NCBI RefSeq assembly: GCF_028640845.1
Contig: NC_080543.1
Location: forward strand, 9,976,459 to 10,040,458
Source: Ahaetulla prasina
Taxonomy: Eukaryota; Chordata; Lepidosauria; Squamata; Colubridae
Direction of reading: 5' to 3'
Length of the DNA stretch: 64,000 nucleotides
The notes below the pieces were generated by a model. That model had not been told where the DNA came from, did no database searches, and saw only the letters and a program-made list of their open reading frames with translations. The position numbers and the translations under genes were made by a program. Shown here in pieces: positions 29,429 through 39,477 of the stretch (positions are counted from its first letter, which is position 1; each line of letters begins with the position of its first letter).

Positions 29429-29905
29429 GAGTTGGAAGGGATCTTGGAGGTCTTCTAGTCCAACCCTCTGCCCAGGCAGAAACCATTTCAGACAAATGGT
29501 TATCCAACATTTTCTTAAAAAATTTCCAGTGTTGGAGCATTTACAACTTCTGGAGGCAAGTTGTTCCACTGATTAATTGTTCTAACTGTCAGGAAATTCC
29601 TGTTTAGTTCTAAGTTACTTCTCTCCTTGATTAGTTTCCACCCATTGCTTCTTGTTCTACCCTCAGGTGCTTTGGAGAATAGTTTGACTCCCTCTTCTTT
29701 GTGGCAACCCCTGAGATATTGGAACACTGCAATCATGTCTCCCCTAGTCCTTCTTTTCATTAAACTAGGCATACCGAGTTCTTGCGACTGTTCTTCATAT
29801 GTTTTAGCCTCCAGTCCCCTAATCTTCTTTGTGGCTCTTTTCTGCTCTCTTTCTAGAGTCTCAGCATCTTGTTTACATCGTGGCGACCAAAATCTAAATC
29901 AATAA
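29428..29905 (-). pseudogene. CR1 LINE 3' UTR and post-RT frame
   Basis: On the minus strand the frame 29772-29515 encodes MPSLMKRRTRGDMIAVFQYL and then RNFLTVRTINQWNNLPPEVV. It is decayed at both ends. Confidence 0.88.
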
Positions 29906-29944
29906 TCTAGGTATTCACTCGTATGGCGTCAAATTTGCCTTTGT

Positions 29945-30127
29945 CTTGCATCAGAAGGCAAGACAGGAACCAATGGATGGAAACTAATGAAGCAGAGAAG
30001 CAACCTAAAACCAAGGAAAAATTTCCTAAGGGTTAGAACAATCAACCAGTGGAACAGAAGTTGCCTTCAGAAGTTGTAGGTGCTCCATCACTGGAGGCTT
30101 TCAAGAAGAGACTGGGCAGCCGTTTGT
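29945..30127 (+). mobile_element. CR1 LINE fragment, cut by a hAT end
   Basis: GGCAAGACAGGAACCAATGG to GACTGGGCAGCCGTTTGTC is a different CR1 subfamily (LGSRLS rather than LDNHLS). It stops where the hAT element at 30128 begins. Confidence 0.8.
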
Positions 30128-30275
30128 CAGGGGTGTCAAACACAAAGCCAATGGGGCCACATCCGGCCCTTGGGGTGCTGAGATCTGGTCCGTGGGACCG
30201 CCCTGGAAATAGCAAAGGACCAGCCCGAGGTGCCTCTGCCAGCGAAACCGGAGCTTGAGAGGGCTGCCCGCGGCC
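30128..30275. mobile_element. hAT left-end fragment (CAGGGGTGTCAAAC family)
   Basis: It starts CAGGGGTGTCAAACACAAAG and contains TCTGGTCCGTGGGACCGCCC. The right end is missing. Confidence 0.8.
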
Positions 30276-30975
30276 CAAAATTTTCCAACGAACTATAAGG
30301 CTACACTGCTTGGAAGGAAGTCGGCAGGACAAAGCTTCAAAATCAAGATCTGATGAATAAACGGCCTTAAATCCATTTTTGATTAAGCCGAGATGTCGCT
30401 GTATCCAAAACTTGAAAGGAGGGGGGGGGAAAATGAAGATAAATAAAGGGTAGTTAAAAAGGTTTTGAACTTAACCGATCTTGAATCTTAGTTGAGAGAG
30501 AGAGAGAGAGGGCTGAATAAATTATTTATAAATGTCCTGTCTTATTTGCTATGATGTAGCCTCACCCAAATGCCCCCTATTAGAATGCAAAGGTTATTAT
30601 GGCAAAATCCAATCCACCCCCCTACATTTCAGAAGGCTGGTAAATAACAAATAGCATCCTTTTATTGAGGCAGCATTGTTGTCCTTATTTTTATTTTCCT
30701 CTTTCAACGGTATTCTCCTTCCTGAATACTGTAAAGACTACTGTGTATCCTTGTTCAGGCAATTAATTCCAGTCTTTGGATCATGTTGCCCTTTCAAAAG
30801 TTTTGTATTCTCTTTGATGTGCATCAGGGACCTTGTCTGATTATTTTTTTTCCCCGCTCGTTCGCTTTCAGAGAAAAAAGCCCTAGAATTTCCTTACAAG
30901 CAATATTTTCTAAACGTAAAAAGATATTCAACGGTATGAACTGAATCTTCGAGATCAGGTTTTCTGAAGAATGCA
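30276..30975. other. No feature recognised
   Basis: Only a short (GA)n run (30494-30510) and homopolymers stand out. Confidence 0.6.
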
Positions 30976-31390
30976 GGTAAGAATTACTCAAGATGCAAAA
31001 CTCCGACTGAAAGCTCTTTGCTTAAAGGCAGGGGTGAAATCCAACAGGTTCTGACAGGTTCTGGAGAACCGGTAGCGGAAATTTTGAGTAGTTCGGAGAA
31101 CCAGTAGTGGAAATTTTGAGTAGTTCGGAAAACCGGTAGCGGAAATTTTGAGTAGTTCGGAGAACCGGCAAATACCACCTCTGGCTAGCCCCAGAGTGGG
31201 GTGGGAATGGAGATTTTGCAATATCCTTCCCCCAGGAGTGGGGAGGGAATGGAGATTTTGCAGTATCCTTCCCTTGCCATGCCCACCAAGCCACGCCCAC
31301 AGAACCGGTAGTAAACAAAAATTCAATTCCACCACTGGGTAAGAACTACTCAAGACGCAAGACTCCGATTGAAAGCTCTTTGCTTAAAGG
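30976..31390. mobile_element. hAT MITE flanked by a 53-bp direct repeat
   Basis: The element 31029-31337 starts CAGGGGTGAAATCCAAC and ends TTCAATTCCACCACTG. Internally it has a triplicated 36-bp unit (GGAAATTTTGAGTAGTTCGG). The 53 bp immediately left (30976-31028) and right (31338-31390) are direct repeats with four transitions. They abut both element ends exactly, where an 8-bp duplication is normal for hAT. Confidence 0.85.
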
Positions 31391-31452
31391 ACATTTTTTT
31401 TAAAAAAAAAATCTGCATCTTGGATTTCTTATTTTGCAATCTCTTTTTCCTA

Positions 31453-31840
31453 CAGGTAGTCCTCGGCTTACGACAATCCACTTAGTCACCGTTCAAAATT
31501 GCAACGGCACTGAAAAAAAGACTTATGACCATTTTTCACACCTTTGTAGCATCCCCATACTCGCGTGATTTACATTCAGATGCTTGACAACTGATTCACA
31601 TTTACGACGGCTGCAGTGCCCCTGGGTCATGTGATCCCCTTTTGCCACCTTCTGACAAGCAAAGCCAACGGGGACACCAGATTCACTTAACAACCGGGTT
31701 ACTCATTCAACAGCTGCAGTGGTTCGCTTAACAAATGTGGCAAGGAAAGTCGTAAAATGGGGCAAAACTCACTTAACCAATTTCTCACTTAGCAACGTAA
31801 ATTTTGGGCTCAATTGCGGTCATAAGTTGAGGACTATCTG
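31453..31840 (+). mobile_element. TA-flanked MITE, complete (388 bp)
   Basis: The left end is CAGGTAGTCCTCGGCTTACG and the right end CATAAGTTGAGGACTATCTG. A TA dinucleotide lies on each side (31451-31452 and 31841-31842), as in Tc1/mariner-type insertions. The interior has repeated ACTTAACAAC-like motifs and no transposase. The superfamily is an inference from TA and the TIRs. Confidence 0.75.
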
Positions 31841-31938
31841 TATAACCTACCATGTTCAGGTGACATTCCATGAGTTTTTTTCCCTAGTAAATTGGATTAA
31901 TTGGTTCCAATTATATCACACAAGATCTACTTTGTTCA

Positions 31939-32073
31939 CAGTAGTGGGTTGCAAAACCCATTGCTACCAGTTCGCTCGTGCATTGTACCCGTCAGGCGCG
32001 GGTGGGTGGAGCCTCCCACCGCTGCCGCTACCGGTTCGCCGATCCAGGTAGAACCAGTAGCAACCCCCCACTG
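31939..32073. mobile_element. hAT MITE (ACCGGTTCG family, 135 bp)
   Basis: The ends are CAGTAGTGGGTTGCAAAAC and GTAGCAACCCCCCACTG. The duplication is TTTGTTCA (31931-31938) and CTTGTTCA (32074-32081), 7/8. Confidence 0.9.
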
Positions 32074-32167
32074 CTTGTTCACCATTCTGGTTGTTAGAAC
32101 AATCAGATGTTCTCAAGGGACACCCATAAGAGCCAAAACATAAAGCAACAATTGTTAACAATTGTTA

Positions 32168-32428
32168 ACAACAGAGTTGTTAATGCCTGGAATGCACTAC
32201 CAGACTCTGTGGTCTCATCCCAAAACCCCAAAAACTTTAACCTAAGACTGTCCATTGTTGACCTCACCCCATTCCTAAGAGGTCTGTAAGGGGCGTGCAT
32301 AAGCACACCAGCGTGCCTACCATCACTGTCCTAATGTTCCCTTTAATTGTATTCATTTTATGTATTCAATTCATGCTCATATATATATTATCTAATAGGT
32401 ACTTGACAAAATAAAAATTAAAAAAAAA
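32168..32428 (+). mobile_element. LINE family X 3' end
   Basis: AGAGTTGTTAATGCCTGGAA to GTACTTGACAAAATAAAAAT is the last part of the ORF (VVNAWNALPDSVVSS) and the 3' UTR. Confidence 0.85.
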
Positions 32429-32599
32429 TTATTTTACTCTACTATGTTGGCCAACAATTGTTTTTTTGAGACATGTTAAAATATAGAAGGAACATCAAGG
32501 TGTGCAGTTTAAAAAATTATTTGTCTTAGAAACAGATACAAAATTCCCATCAATCAGCCAGCCTGCAAGTATATATATATATATCCAGCTTTACTACTA

Positions 32600-32740
32600 T
32601 TATAGGGTACTTGTTGCTCTCTGAGCTTGGTTGTTTTCTTGCAGATGTTTCATTACCCAACTAGGTAATATCATCACTGATCATCTCAATCAAGCTCAGA
32701 GAGTAGCAAGGATCCCACAGTTCAACCTTGAGCTACAAAT
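32600..32740 (-). mobile_element. PLE-type fragment with hammerhead-like motif (family 3)
   Basis: On the minus strand at 32644-32677 the hairpin ATTACC-TAGTTG-GGTAAT and GAAAC, ATC follow TGATGA. The first C of CTGATGA is lost. GAGCTTGGTTGTTTTCTTGC beside it matches 25325 and the complement at 26170. Confidence 0.55.
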
Positions 32741-32804
32741 ATTTTATTTTTTTTCCTTACTACCATTTTCTGGTAGAAACAGTTTGGGACCTGTTTGCTT
32801 AAGG

Positions 32805-33030
32805 TGTTGTGTATAGGAAGAGACATTGAGTGCCTCTACCTGTATGAGAAGGAAGAACCTGGGGGATGGAATTAAAAGAGGAATCAGCCTAAAATCTCTA
32901 CGTAGTCACAAACAAACTAAGTCCAACTTCTTTTGAATTCCATTGATTCTAACGCCAAGCAAGTGTTAAGCCGTAGTTGACAAGATTCATGACTGAATGT
33001 TAATCACTCTTGAACCTTCATGTGTGGACC
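32805..33030 (+). repeat. Unclassified dispersed repeat copy
   Basis: Shares GAATTCCATTGATTCTAACG and AGTTGACAAGATTC-type segments with 24090-24945. Confidence 0.4.
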
Positions 33031-33425
33031 TGAGCTTTTGTGCCTTATGTGTTTTTTGAAGTGTGGTCTGAGCACCTCAAGACCCTCTCGGGGGCGGGGG
33101 GTGTCTGTGAAATCAAAATTATTTGCCAGTTATTGAAGATATTTCCCAAAATTTAAAGCAACGTCACTCTTCTCATTATTTTTATTTGTTAAAAGAAAAT
33201 GGGTTTTTATTAAAAAAAGATTTCTTAATAGCTAGTGGGTTTAATGGTGTTAGTTTTACAAGATTCGATAAATAAATAATTGATGAATGTGTCCATTTTA
33301 AAAATTATGGTAAACATCAATGAATGTAAAGCATATGAATAAAAGCTCTTTTAAGGTTCTTCTGTAATTTTTGAAGGTAGGAAAAAGTCCTGAGAGAAAA
33401 AAAAATTGAAGGAACTAGATCAGAG
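33031..33425. other. No feature recognised
   Basis: AT-rich DNA without a recognised repeat or frame. Confidence 0.6.
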
Positions 33426-33433
33426 GAAAGAAT

Positions 33434-33726
33434 CAGAGGTGGTATTCAGAGGTGGTATTCAGCAGTTCGGACCGGTTCAGGCGAACCGGTAGTGGCGACC
33501 TGTGGAAGGCTCCACCCACCCGCGCGTGTGTAATCCTGTCCTATATCACTGTGGTTTTGATTCCCCACACAAGTGTGGACGGCATGACCGAGCGAATTGC
33601 CATGTTGTTTGATGTTACACGCATGTGCGGATGGCATGCACATGAGCGAAGTGAGCCTGCACACGTGTGAGCTTACATTACTGGTGCTGGAAAAACCAAT
33701 TGCTACAGTATGTGAACCCACCTCTG
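33434..33726. mobile_element. hAT MITE (ACCGGTTCG family, 293 bp)
   Basis: It starts CAGAGGTGGTATTCAGAGG, with the first 15 bp duplicated in tandem, and ends GTGAACCCACCTCTG. The flanks GAAAGAAT and GAAATAAT match at 7/8. Confidence 0.85.
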
Positions 33727-33734
33727 GAAATAAT

Positions 33735-34327
33735 GTATTGACTGATTCATTTTTTAATTTAAAACCCTACCTTTCTGTTTATTTCACAGCTCAGGGGAAC
33801 TTAACAACAATAAAAAAAATCGAATAAAATGAAACCAAATTGAGAGGAAAAAAAACAATTGTAATCAAAATGGTTTTTTTTTCCTTATCTCCAACTGATA
33901 GCAATTGCAGGGATAATACCATGCATACCTTTAACAAATTTTATTTGTTGGGGAAATTGTGTTGCATCTCCTTCTAAATTTGTTTTTGATTCACCTGAGA
34001 TGCAAATATCATTTGTAAAACAGGACATGGTTATTTTATCATCGTACCCAAAGATGTTCATTAATGTAATATTCAGGTCCCTGCTCAGTGTTTTCTGCTG
34101 TTGCGCAGATTAAAAAGACTCTTTATGAGAGTTCAGAAGTACTTAGAGCAATAAACTGTCTCTATTAATTCTGGTTCGTTGGTTAAAATTTATCATATTA
34201 TGATGCACCGTTCTGCACCCACCGACCAGCTCTTACAGACAACAAACAAAACTTTAGGACACTCTGCTTGTCCAGTCTGAAACTTTTTCAGGAAAGCACT
34301 GCTTCTCCTAAGGAAAAATGGATGATA
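33735..34327. other. No feature recognised
   Basis: AT-rich, unique-looking sequence. Confidence 0.6.
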
Positions 34328-34420
<93 letters not shown>

Positions 34421-34422
34421 TT
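34328..34422. repeat. (AAT)n microsatellite at an L2-type tail
   Basis: About 31 AAT units that continue directly from the 3' end of the minus-strand LINE at 34423. The poly-Asn frame is an artefact. Confidence 0.95.
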
Positions 34423-34672
34423 AATTTATAGACCGCCCTTCTCCCGAGGGACTCAGGGCGGTGAACAGCCAGTTAAAATACAGGAAAACAAACAATATTA
34501 AAAAACAACCCTTAAAAAACTCATTCAATTGGCCAAAACTAAAACACAATTACACCCTATAAATTATTAAAAATTTAAAACCCCAATTAATCAAATTAAA
34601 TTTTTTTTAAAAAAAATCAAGCCAGTCCAGCGAGACGGAACAAATAGGTTTTAAGTTTATAATTATAATTTT
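34423..34672 (-). mobile_element. L2-type LINE 3' UTR
   Basis: ACCGCCCTTCTCCCGAGGG and GACTCAGGGCGGTGAACAG on the plus strand are the complement of the LINE end seen at 49985-50035. The coding part is almost gone. Confidence 0.8.
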
Positions 34673-34777
34673 ATCTTACAGAAAAAGAACACACAGAGAG
34701 AGAAACGCACACATTTCAAAGTTCCCCTGAGCTAAACGGGTCTTAACAGGATAACAGAGTTGGAAAGAACATTGGAG

Positions 34778-34940
34778 CAGTGGTGGGTTGCTACCTGTTT
34801 GCCCCGGTTCAGGCAAACTGGTAGCGGCAGAAGCCTCCGCCCACCCGCCTGGACGCTTCTGCGCATGCGCAGAAGTGTTGCGCAAACAGACGAGCACCCA
34901 CGAGCGAACCGGTAGCGACGGGTTTTGAAACCCACCGCTG
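34778..34940. mobile_element. hAT MITE in CR1 (ACCGGTTCG family, 163 bp)
   Basis: The ends are CAGTGGTGGGTTGCTACC and GAAACCCACCGCTG. The duplication is CATTGGAG (34770-34777) and CGTTGGAG (34941-34948), 7/8. Confidence 0.92.
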
Positions 34941-35514
34941 CGTTGGAGGTCTTCTAGTCCAACCCACTCTTCAGGCAGGAAACTATACACCACTTTAGAC
35001 AATGGTTGTCCAATCTCTTCTTAAAACCTCCAATGTTGGAGAACCCACATCTGGAGGCAAGTTGCTCCGTTGATGAATTGTTCTAACTGTCAGGAAATTT
35101 TTCCTTAGTTGTAGGTTGGTTCTCTCCTTGATAATTTTCTATCCTGCTTCTTGACCTGCCTTCAGGTGCTTTGGAGAATAGTTTGGCTCCCTCTTCTTTG
35201 GGGCAACTTCTTAGATCAGGGGTGTCAAAACTCAAGGCCTGGGTCCCAGATTCGGCCCTTGGGGGAGCTTAGATTTGGCCCGTGGGCCCGCCCTGAAAAC
35301 AGCAAAGGACCAGCCCATGGTGCCTCTGCCAGTGAAAATGCAGCTCAGGTGGGCAGCCCTCCCGATCTCCATTTTCACTGGCAGAGGGCTGCAGGAGTCC
35401 GTCGCAGCCAAAAATGGAGCTCGCAAGGGCCAAGGGCAGCCACCACAAGCTCCATTTTCAGTGGCAGAGGGTTGCAGGAAGCTGTTGCAACCAAAAACAG
35501 CTTTGGCTAAAATT

Positions 35515-35929
35515 TCTGCTACGGCGTCTCCAGAACTGGTCAGAACTTGCTCTCAGCTTCAATCTTTAACATCTGCCTGGAAGAGTTTAATTAAAATACA
35601 TACACTTGCTACTAAAGACCTCAGTACTCTTGTTTTACATAACAACATTCTTTATTGACATTCCATCTTAGTAGAAGACATCACGTGCAAAAAGAGAAAG
35701 AGAGAGAGAGAGAGTGAGATACTAAAAAAAGACAAGGACAGCAGATTCTGCCAAACTGTTGGTGGGTGAGAGAGGCGATCTAAGGGGAAAAAGGGAAGAC
35801 AGGCAGGAGATTATTCACAAGGGAGAGGAGAGGACAGGTGTTAGTCAAATGAAGCTGAATGAGGAAAAGGCCATTTCCTACATGGCCTTAGTTGCGTCTT
35901 GTAGTGACGTGACTAAATGGACGGAATAG
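35515..35929. other. Unassigned insert within a hAT element
   Basis: A GA-rich stretch (35695-35715) follows TTCTTTATTGACATTCC. The minus-strand polyadenylation-like sequence hints at an LTR or retrosequence, but no termini are visible. Confidence 0.35.
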
Positions 35930-36205
35930 CTCAGGGGCCGGAATAGCTCAGGCTGTTAAGAAGCCTGTTATTAGAACACAGTAGCCTGCAATTACTGCAG
36001 GTTCAAGCCCGGCCCAAGGTTGACTCAGCCTTCCATCCTTTATAAGGTAGGTAAAATGAGGACCCAGATTGTTGGGGGGGCAATAAGTTGACTTTGTAAA
36101 AAAAAATATACAAATAGAATGAGACTATTGCCTTATACACTGTAAGCCGCCCTGAGTCTTCGGAGAAGGGCGGGATATAAATGTAAACAAACAAAAAAAA
36201 AACAG
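35930..36205 (+). mobile_element. tRNA SINE family b
   Basis: Head with AATAGCTCAGGCTGTTAAGA and GGTTCAAGCCCGGCCC, middle domain CAAGGTTGACTCAGCC, tail AAGCCGCCCTGAGTCTTCGG and an A-rich end. Confidence 0.88.
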
Positions 36206-36474
36206 AGCTGAGAGCATGTTTTCGCTGGCAGAGGGCTCGGGCCACCACAGGCGCCCCCGACATGAGTGACGTTGAGCTAGCCACGTGCCCCCTCCCCCTG
36301 CCCCTCCCCCCAAGGTCAAACAAAACCCTGATGCGGCCCTCAATGAATTCGAGATTGACGCTCCTGCCTTAGATATTGGAACACTGTTATCATGTCTCCC
36401 TCTAGTCCTTCTTTTCATTAGACTATGCATGCCCGATTCCTGCAACCGTTCTTCATACGTTTTAGCCTGGATGA

Positions 36475-37159
36475 GTGTGCATAGCCTGAATCTTTCAAAA
36501 AAAAAATAATGAAGGAGTTTTTGTTAGGAAATCTAAGTACTATCCTGAATTTTTATTTGTGCTGTTACTGAGAAAATATCGATCTTATAAATAAATGTTA
36601 AGTGCATTAAAAATATATTTAAGTCAAGGAGGCAGCGTCAGAGCTCGTAAAATAAGAGGATAAACTGTAAAGTCACAATCCTTTTATTAAGTAACATAAA
36701 GACTTGGCACCATTTCTTATATTTTGCCAATTGCCAGAGCTTCTATGAATGAGCAGAAATAAATCTAAGAAAAATTGTGTTTGCTAAATAAAACCGGAGG
36801 GGGGGGGCTGAGCCACCTGTTTATTTCTTGAGAAAGAGCCACTCTAAATCTCAACTAAATTTCAATTTAGTGGAAGATGAATTTCTACGTGTTCCGCTGA
36901 ATATCTACATGCTGGATATTTTCCAGATATAGTTGAGTGATTCCAACCTAATCTCATTTCAGCATTCAGACCTGAATGTATACCTAACTAGAAGTAAGAT
37001 AATATTTCTATATTTGGAAGTATTTTTGATTTATCTTCACTTTGCTGATAAACAAGTAGGCTTCTGTTCTAATGCCCTAGAAATATGAGGGGAAAATAGA
37101 TATTTACATTCAAAGCGCTACCCAATAAATATTTATTTGAGAAATGTGCAAATTGAGAT
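36475..37159. other. No feature recognised
   Basis: AT-rich, unique-looking sequence. Confidence 0.6.
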
Positions 37160-37482
37160 GTAGATATTAAAATCCCGGGAATGTTCTGGTCAGAGTTCTA
37201 ACAATGTGATATATGCAATACAACGCTGTGAGATGTGTAGATCTATACGTTGGGGAAGCAAAACAACCACTTCACAAACACATGGTGCAACGTAGGAGAA
37301 CAAACCCATTACGACAAGATTCAGCAGTCCATCTGCATTTGAAAGAGAACGGTCACTCTTTTGAAGACAGCGAAGTCCACATTCTGGATAGAGAGGACCA
37401 CTTGTTTGAAAGAGGGGTAAAAGAGGCCATTTATATTAAAATTGAGCAGCCTTCTCTCAACAGGCGGGGGCGGGGAGAATAG
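37160..37482 (+). pseudogene. Penelope-like element GIY-YIG endonuclease remnant
   Basis: An 89-codon frame (37213-37482) includes VDLYVGEAKQPLHKHMVQRR, then DSAVHLHLKENGHSFED and HILDREDHLFERGVKEAIYI, ending KIEQPSLNRRGRGE. The DLYVGE-KQPL-R-HR pattern, the later REDHLFERGVKEAIY helix and the terminal PSLN-R-G are what I recognise from the GIY-YIG nuclease of vertebrate (Neptune-type) PLEs. The central Arg/Glu residues look preserved, but the RT domain is absent. The stop TAG lies in the first AATAG unit of the array that follows. The chosen ATG is only the first one in frame. Confidence 0.8.
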
Positions 37483-37543
37483 AATAGAATAGAATAGAAT
37501 AGAATAGAATAGAATAGAATAGAATAGAATAGAATAGAATAGA
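37479..37543. repeat. (AATAG)n microsatellite
   Basis: About 13 units between the PLE remnant and the 3' end of the minus-strand CR1. Confidence 0.95.
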
Positions 37544-37930
37544 ACAGCAGAGTTGGAAGGGACCTTCGAGGTCTAAGCAGGGGATTGGAGATAGTCCAAT
37601 CCCCTGCTTAGGCAGGAAACCCTACACCAGACAAATGAATATCCAACCACTTCTTTAAAAATTCCAGTGTTGGAACATTTACAACTTCTGGAGGCAAGTT
37701 GTTCCACAGGTTAATTGTTCTAACGGTCAGGAAATTTCTCCTTAGTTCTAAGTTGCTTCTCTCCTTGATCAGTTTCCACCCATTGCTTCTTGTCCTACCG
37801 TCAGGTGCTTTGGAGAATAGCTTGACTCCCTCTTCTTTGTGGCAGCCCCTGAGCTATTGGAACGCTGCTATCATGTCTCCCCTAGTCCTTTTCATAAGAC
37901 TAGACATACCCAGTTCCTGGAACAACACCC
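37544..37930 (-). mobile_element. CR1 LINE 3' part
   Basis: It starts AGCAGAGTTGGAAGGGACC and carries an internal 24-bp inverted duplication (TCTAAGCAGGGGATTGGAGA / AGTCCAATCCCCTGCTTAGG) at 37573-37613. Its coding part runs to the right. Confidence 0.85.
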
Positions 37931-38167
37931 ATCTCTTGTCTAAAGCACAGTCCTTTTATCAGTTGCAAGAAGATTTCACAACCATTTGCACTCTGGTTCA
38001 GGTTACCCTGAGGGCACAAATAAACTCCCTGTCAGCTTGCCTCCGATCAATGTTTAAGAAAATAAAGACCCAACTCCATTTTGAAGAGATTGGTAATTTT
38101 TACTAAACACGTCAGATTGCAAAGAAAGCTAAGCCAGAACTGAAGGTATATTATAAACACAGATGTC

Positions 38168-38432
38168 ATTTTTTTTAATTTGCATTTATATCCCGCCCTT
38201 CTCCGAAGACTCAGGACGGTTTACACTATGTTAGTAATAGTCTTCATCCTATTTGTATATTTATATACAAAGTCAACTTATTGCCCCCAACAATCTGGGT
38301 CCTCATTTTACCTACCTTATAAAGGATGGAAGGCTGAGTCAACCTTGGGCCTGGTGGGACTAGAACCTGCAGTAATTGCAAGCAGCTGTGTTAATAACAG
38401 ACTGTCTTACCAGTCTGAGCCACAGAGGCCCA
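38168..38432 (-). mobile_element. tRNA SINE family b
   Basis: Complement of the standard tail (TTCTCCGAAGACTCAGGACG) at the left, head at the right ending CAGTCTGAGCCACAGAGGCC. Confidence 0.88.
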
Positions 38433-38931
38433 TATCCCATATCCTCTCCTGACCCCTCCTCCCACCAGAGTTCAAACAGTCATAATCCAATGTCGTCTTC
38501 CTCCTTGGCCACATGTAGTTTCACTTCCGATAATCTCTCTCTGTCAAACTTCTGGATGGAATGCGAAGCAGGCAACTCCCATTACATTCATGCGCCAAAT
38601 CAGTTCAAACATCTGTTTGAAAGACTATCCCCCCCCCCACACCTGCAATGTCAGCAGAATGCTGGCAACAGTACAAACCTCCCCCCTCCACCATAAATCA
38701 TGTAAGACATTCAGTAAGAAGAAAACCTTTAACGAAATAATAAAACAGTAAAACAGTCTAGTGAGTGAAATAAATTTAAAATAAAGCGGAGGCTGACACC
38801 CCCCCAAGTGGCCTCAATGGCCCTCAGAGAGAGTGCTAGCGACCAGATGACAGCAAAGAAATCCAATTTTTTCACTCCCCACCCAAATCATCCTGTCAGA
38901 ACCTAGCCTCCCATCCCCCACCATCCAATTT
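38433..38931. other. Unassigned sequence between two SINEs
   Basis: C-rich runs at 38630-38642 and 38800-38808. I do not recognise a repeat family or a gene. Confidence 0.55.
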
Positions 38932-39185
38932 TTTTTAAATTTGCATTTATATCCCGCCCTTCTCCGAAGACTCAGGGCGGCTTACACTATGTCAAGCTTC
39001 ATCCATTTGTATATTATATACAAAGTCAACTTACTGCCCCCAACAATCTGGGTCCTCATTTTACCTACCTTATAAAGGATGGAAGGCTGAGTCAACCTTG
39101 GGCCTGGTGGGACTTGAACCTGCAGTAATTGCAGGCAGCTGCTGTTAATAACAGACTGTCTTACCAGTCTGAGCCACCAGAGGCC
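38932..39185 (-). mobile_element. tRNA SINE family b
   Basis: Complete, minus-oriented. The tail end TTTAAATTTGCATTTATATC is at the left and the head CAGTCTGAGCCACCAGAGGCC at the right. Confidence 0.88.
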
Positions 39186-39189
39186 CCAA

Positions 39190-39320
39190 TTACAATCGAT
39201 GAAGCCTCTTGGATAAGAAGCGAAACATCTTCTTCTTCCTCCTCAAATAAAAAAAAAAAACCAGTCCAGTTACTCTTTTGCGGGGGGGGGGGGAACCACC
39301 TTGGAGTTCTAGTCAAAGAT
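39190..39320 (+). mobile_element. PLE-type fragment with decayed hammerhead-like motif (family 1)
   Basis: CGATGA, one A, the hairpin GCCTCT-TGGATA-AGAAGC (one mismatch), GAAAC and ATC at 39197-39232. The downstream phrase CCAGTCCAGTTACTCTTTTG matches the family 1 copy at 4100. Confidence 0.5.
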
Positions 39321-39477
39321 TCGTTTAAAAAGTGATTATCCTGAGTCATCCCTTCAAATCCCGTTGATTTGAATCTTCAAATCAAATCATCACATGTGTT
39401 CCATGGGTTGAATTGGGCCCCTTTAAATATTTGTTTGAAAAGCCTTTGGAATTTGGAAATGAATACGGAAGCAGCAC

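Larger units (their letters stand above)
35217..36366. mobile_element. hAT element in CR1, interrupted by further insertions
   Basis: It starts CAGGGGTGTCAAAACTC and ends GAGATTGACGCTCCTG. The flanks TCTTAGAT (35209-35216) and CCTTAGAT (36367-36374) match at 7/8. Between about 35515 and 36200 it holds unassigned DNA and a family b SINE. Confidence 0.85.
34754..36470 (-). mobile_element. CR1 LINE split by two hAT elements
   Basis: CR1 pieces at 34754-34777, 34949-35208 and 36375-36470 line up as one minus-strand copy (3' UTR left, coding right). The hAT elements at 34778 and 35217 carry duplications made from CR1 sequence. Confidence 0.85.
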
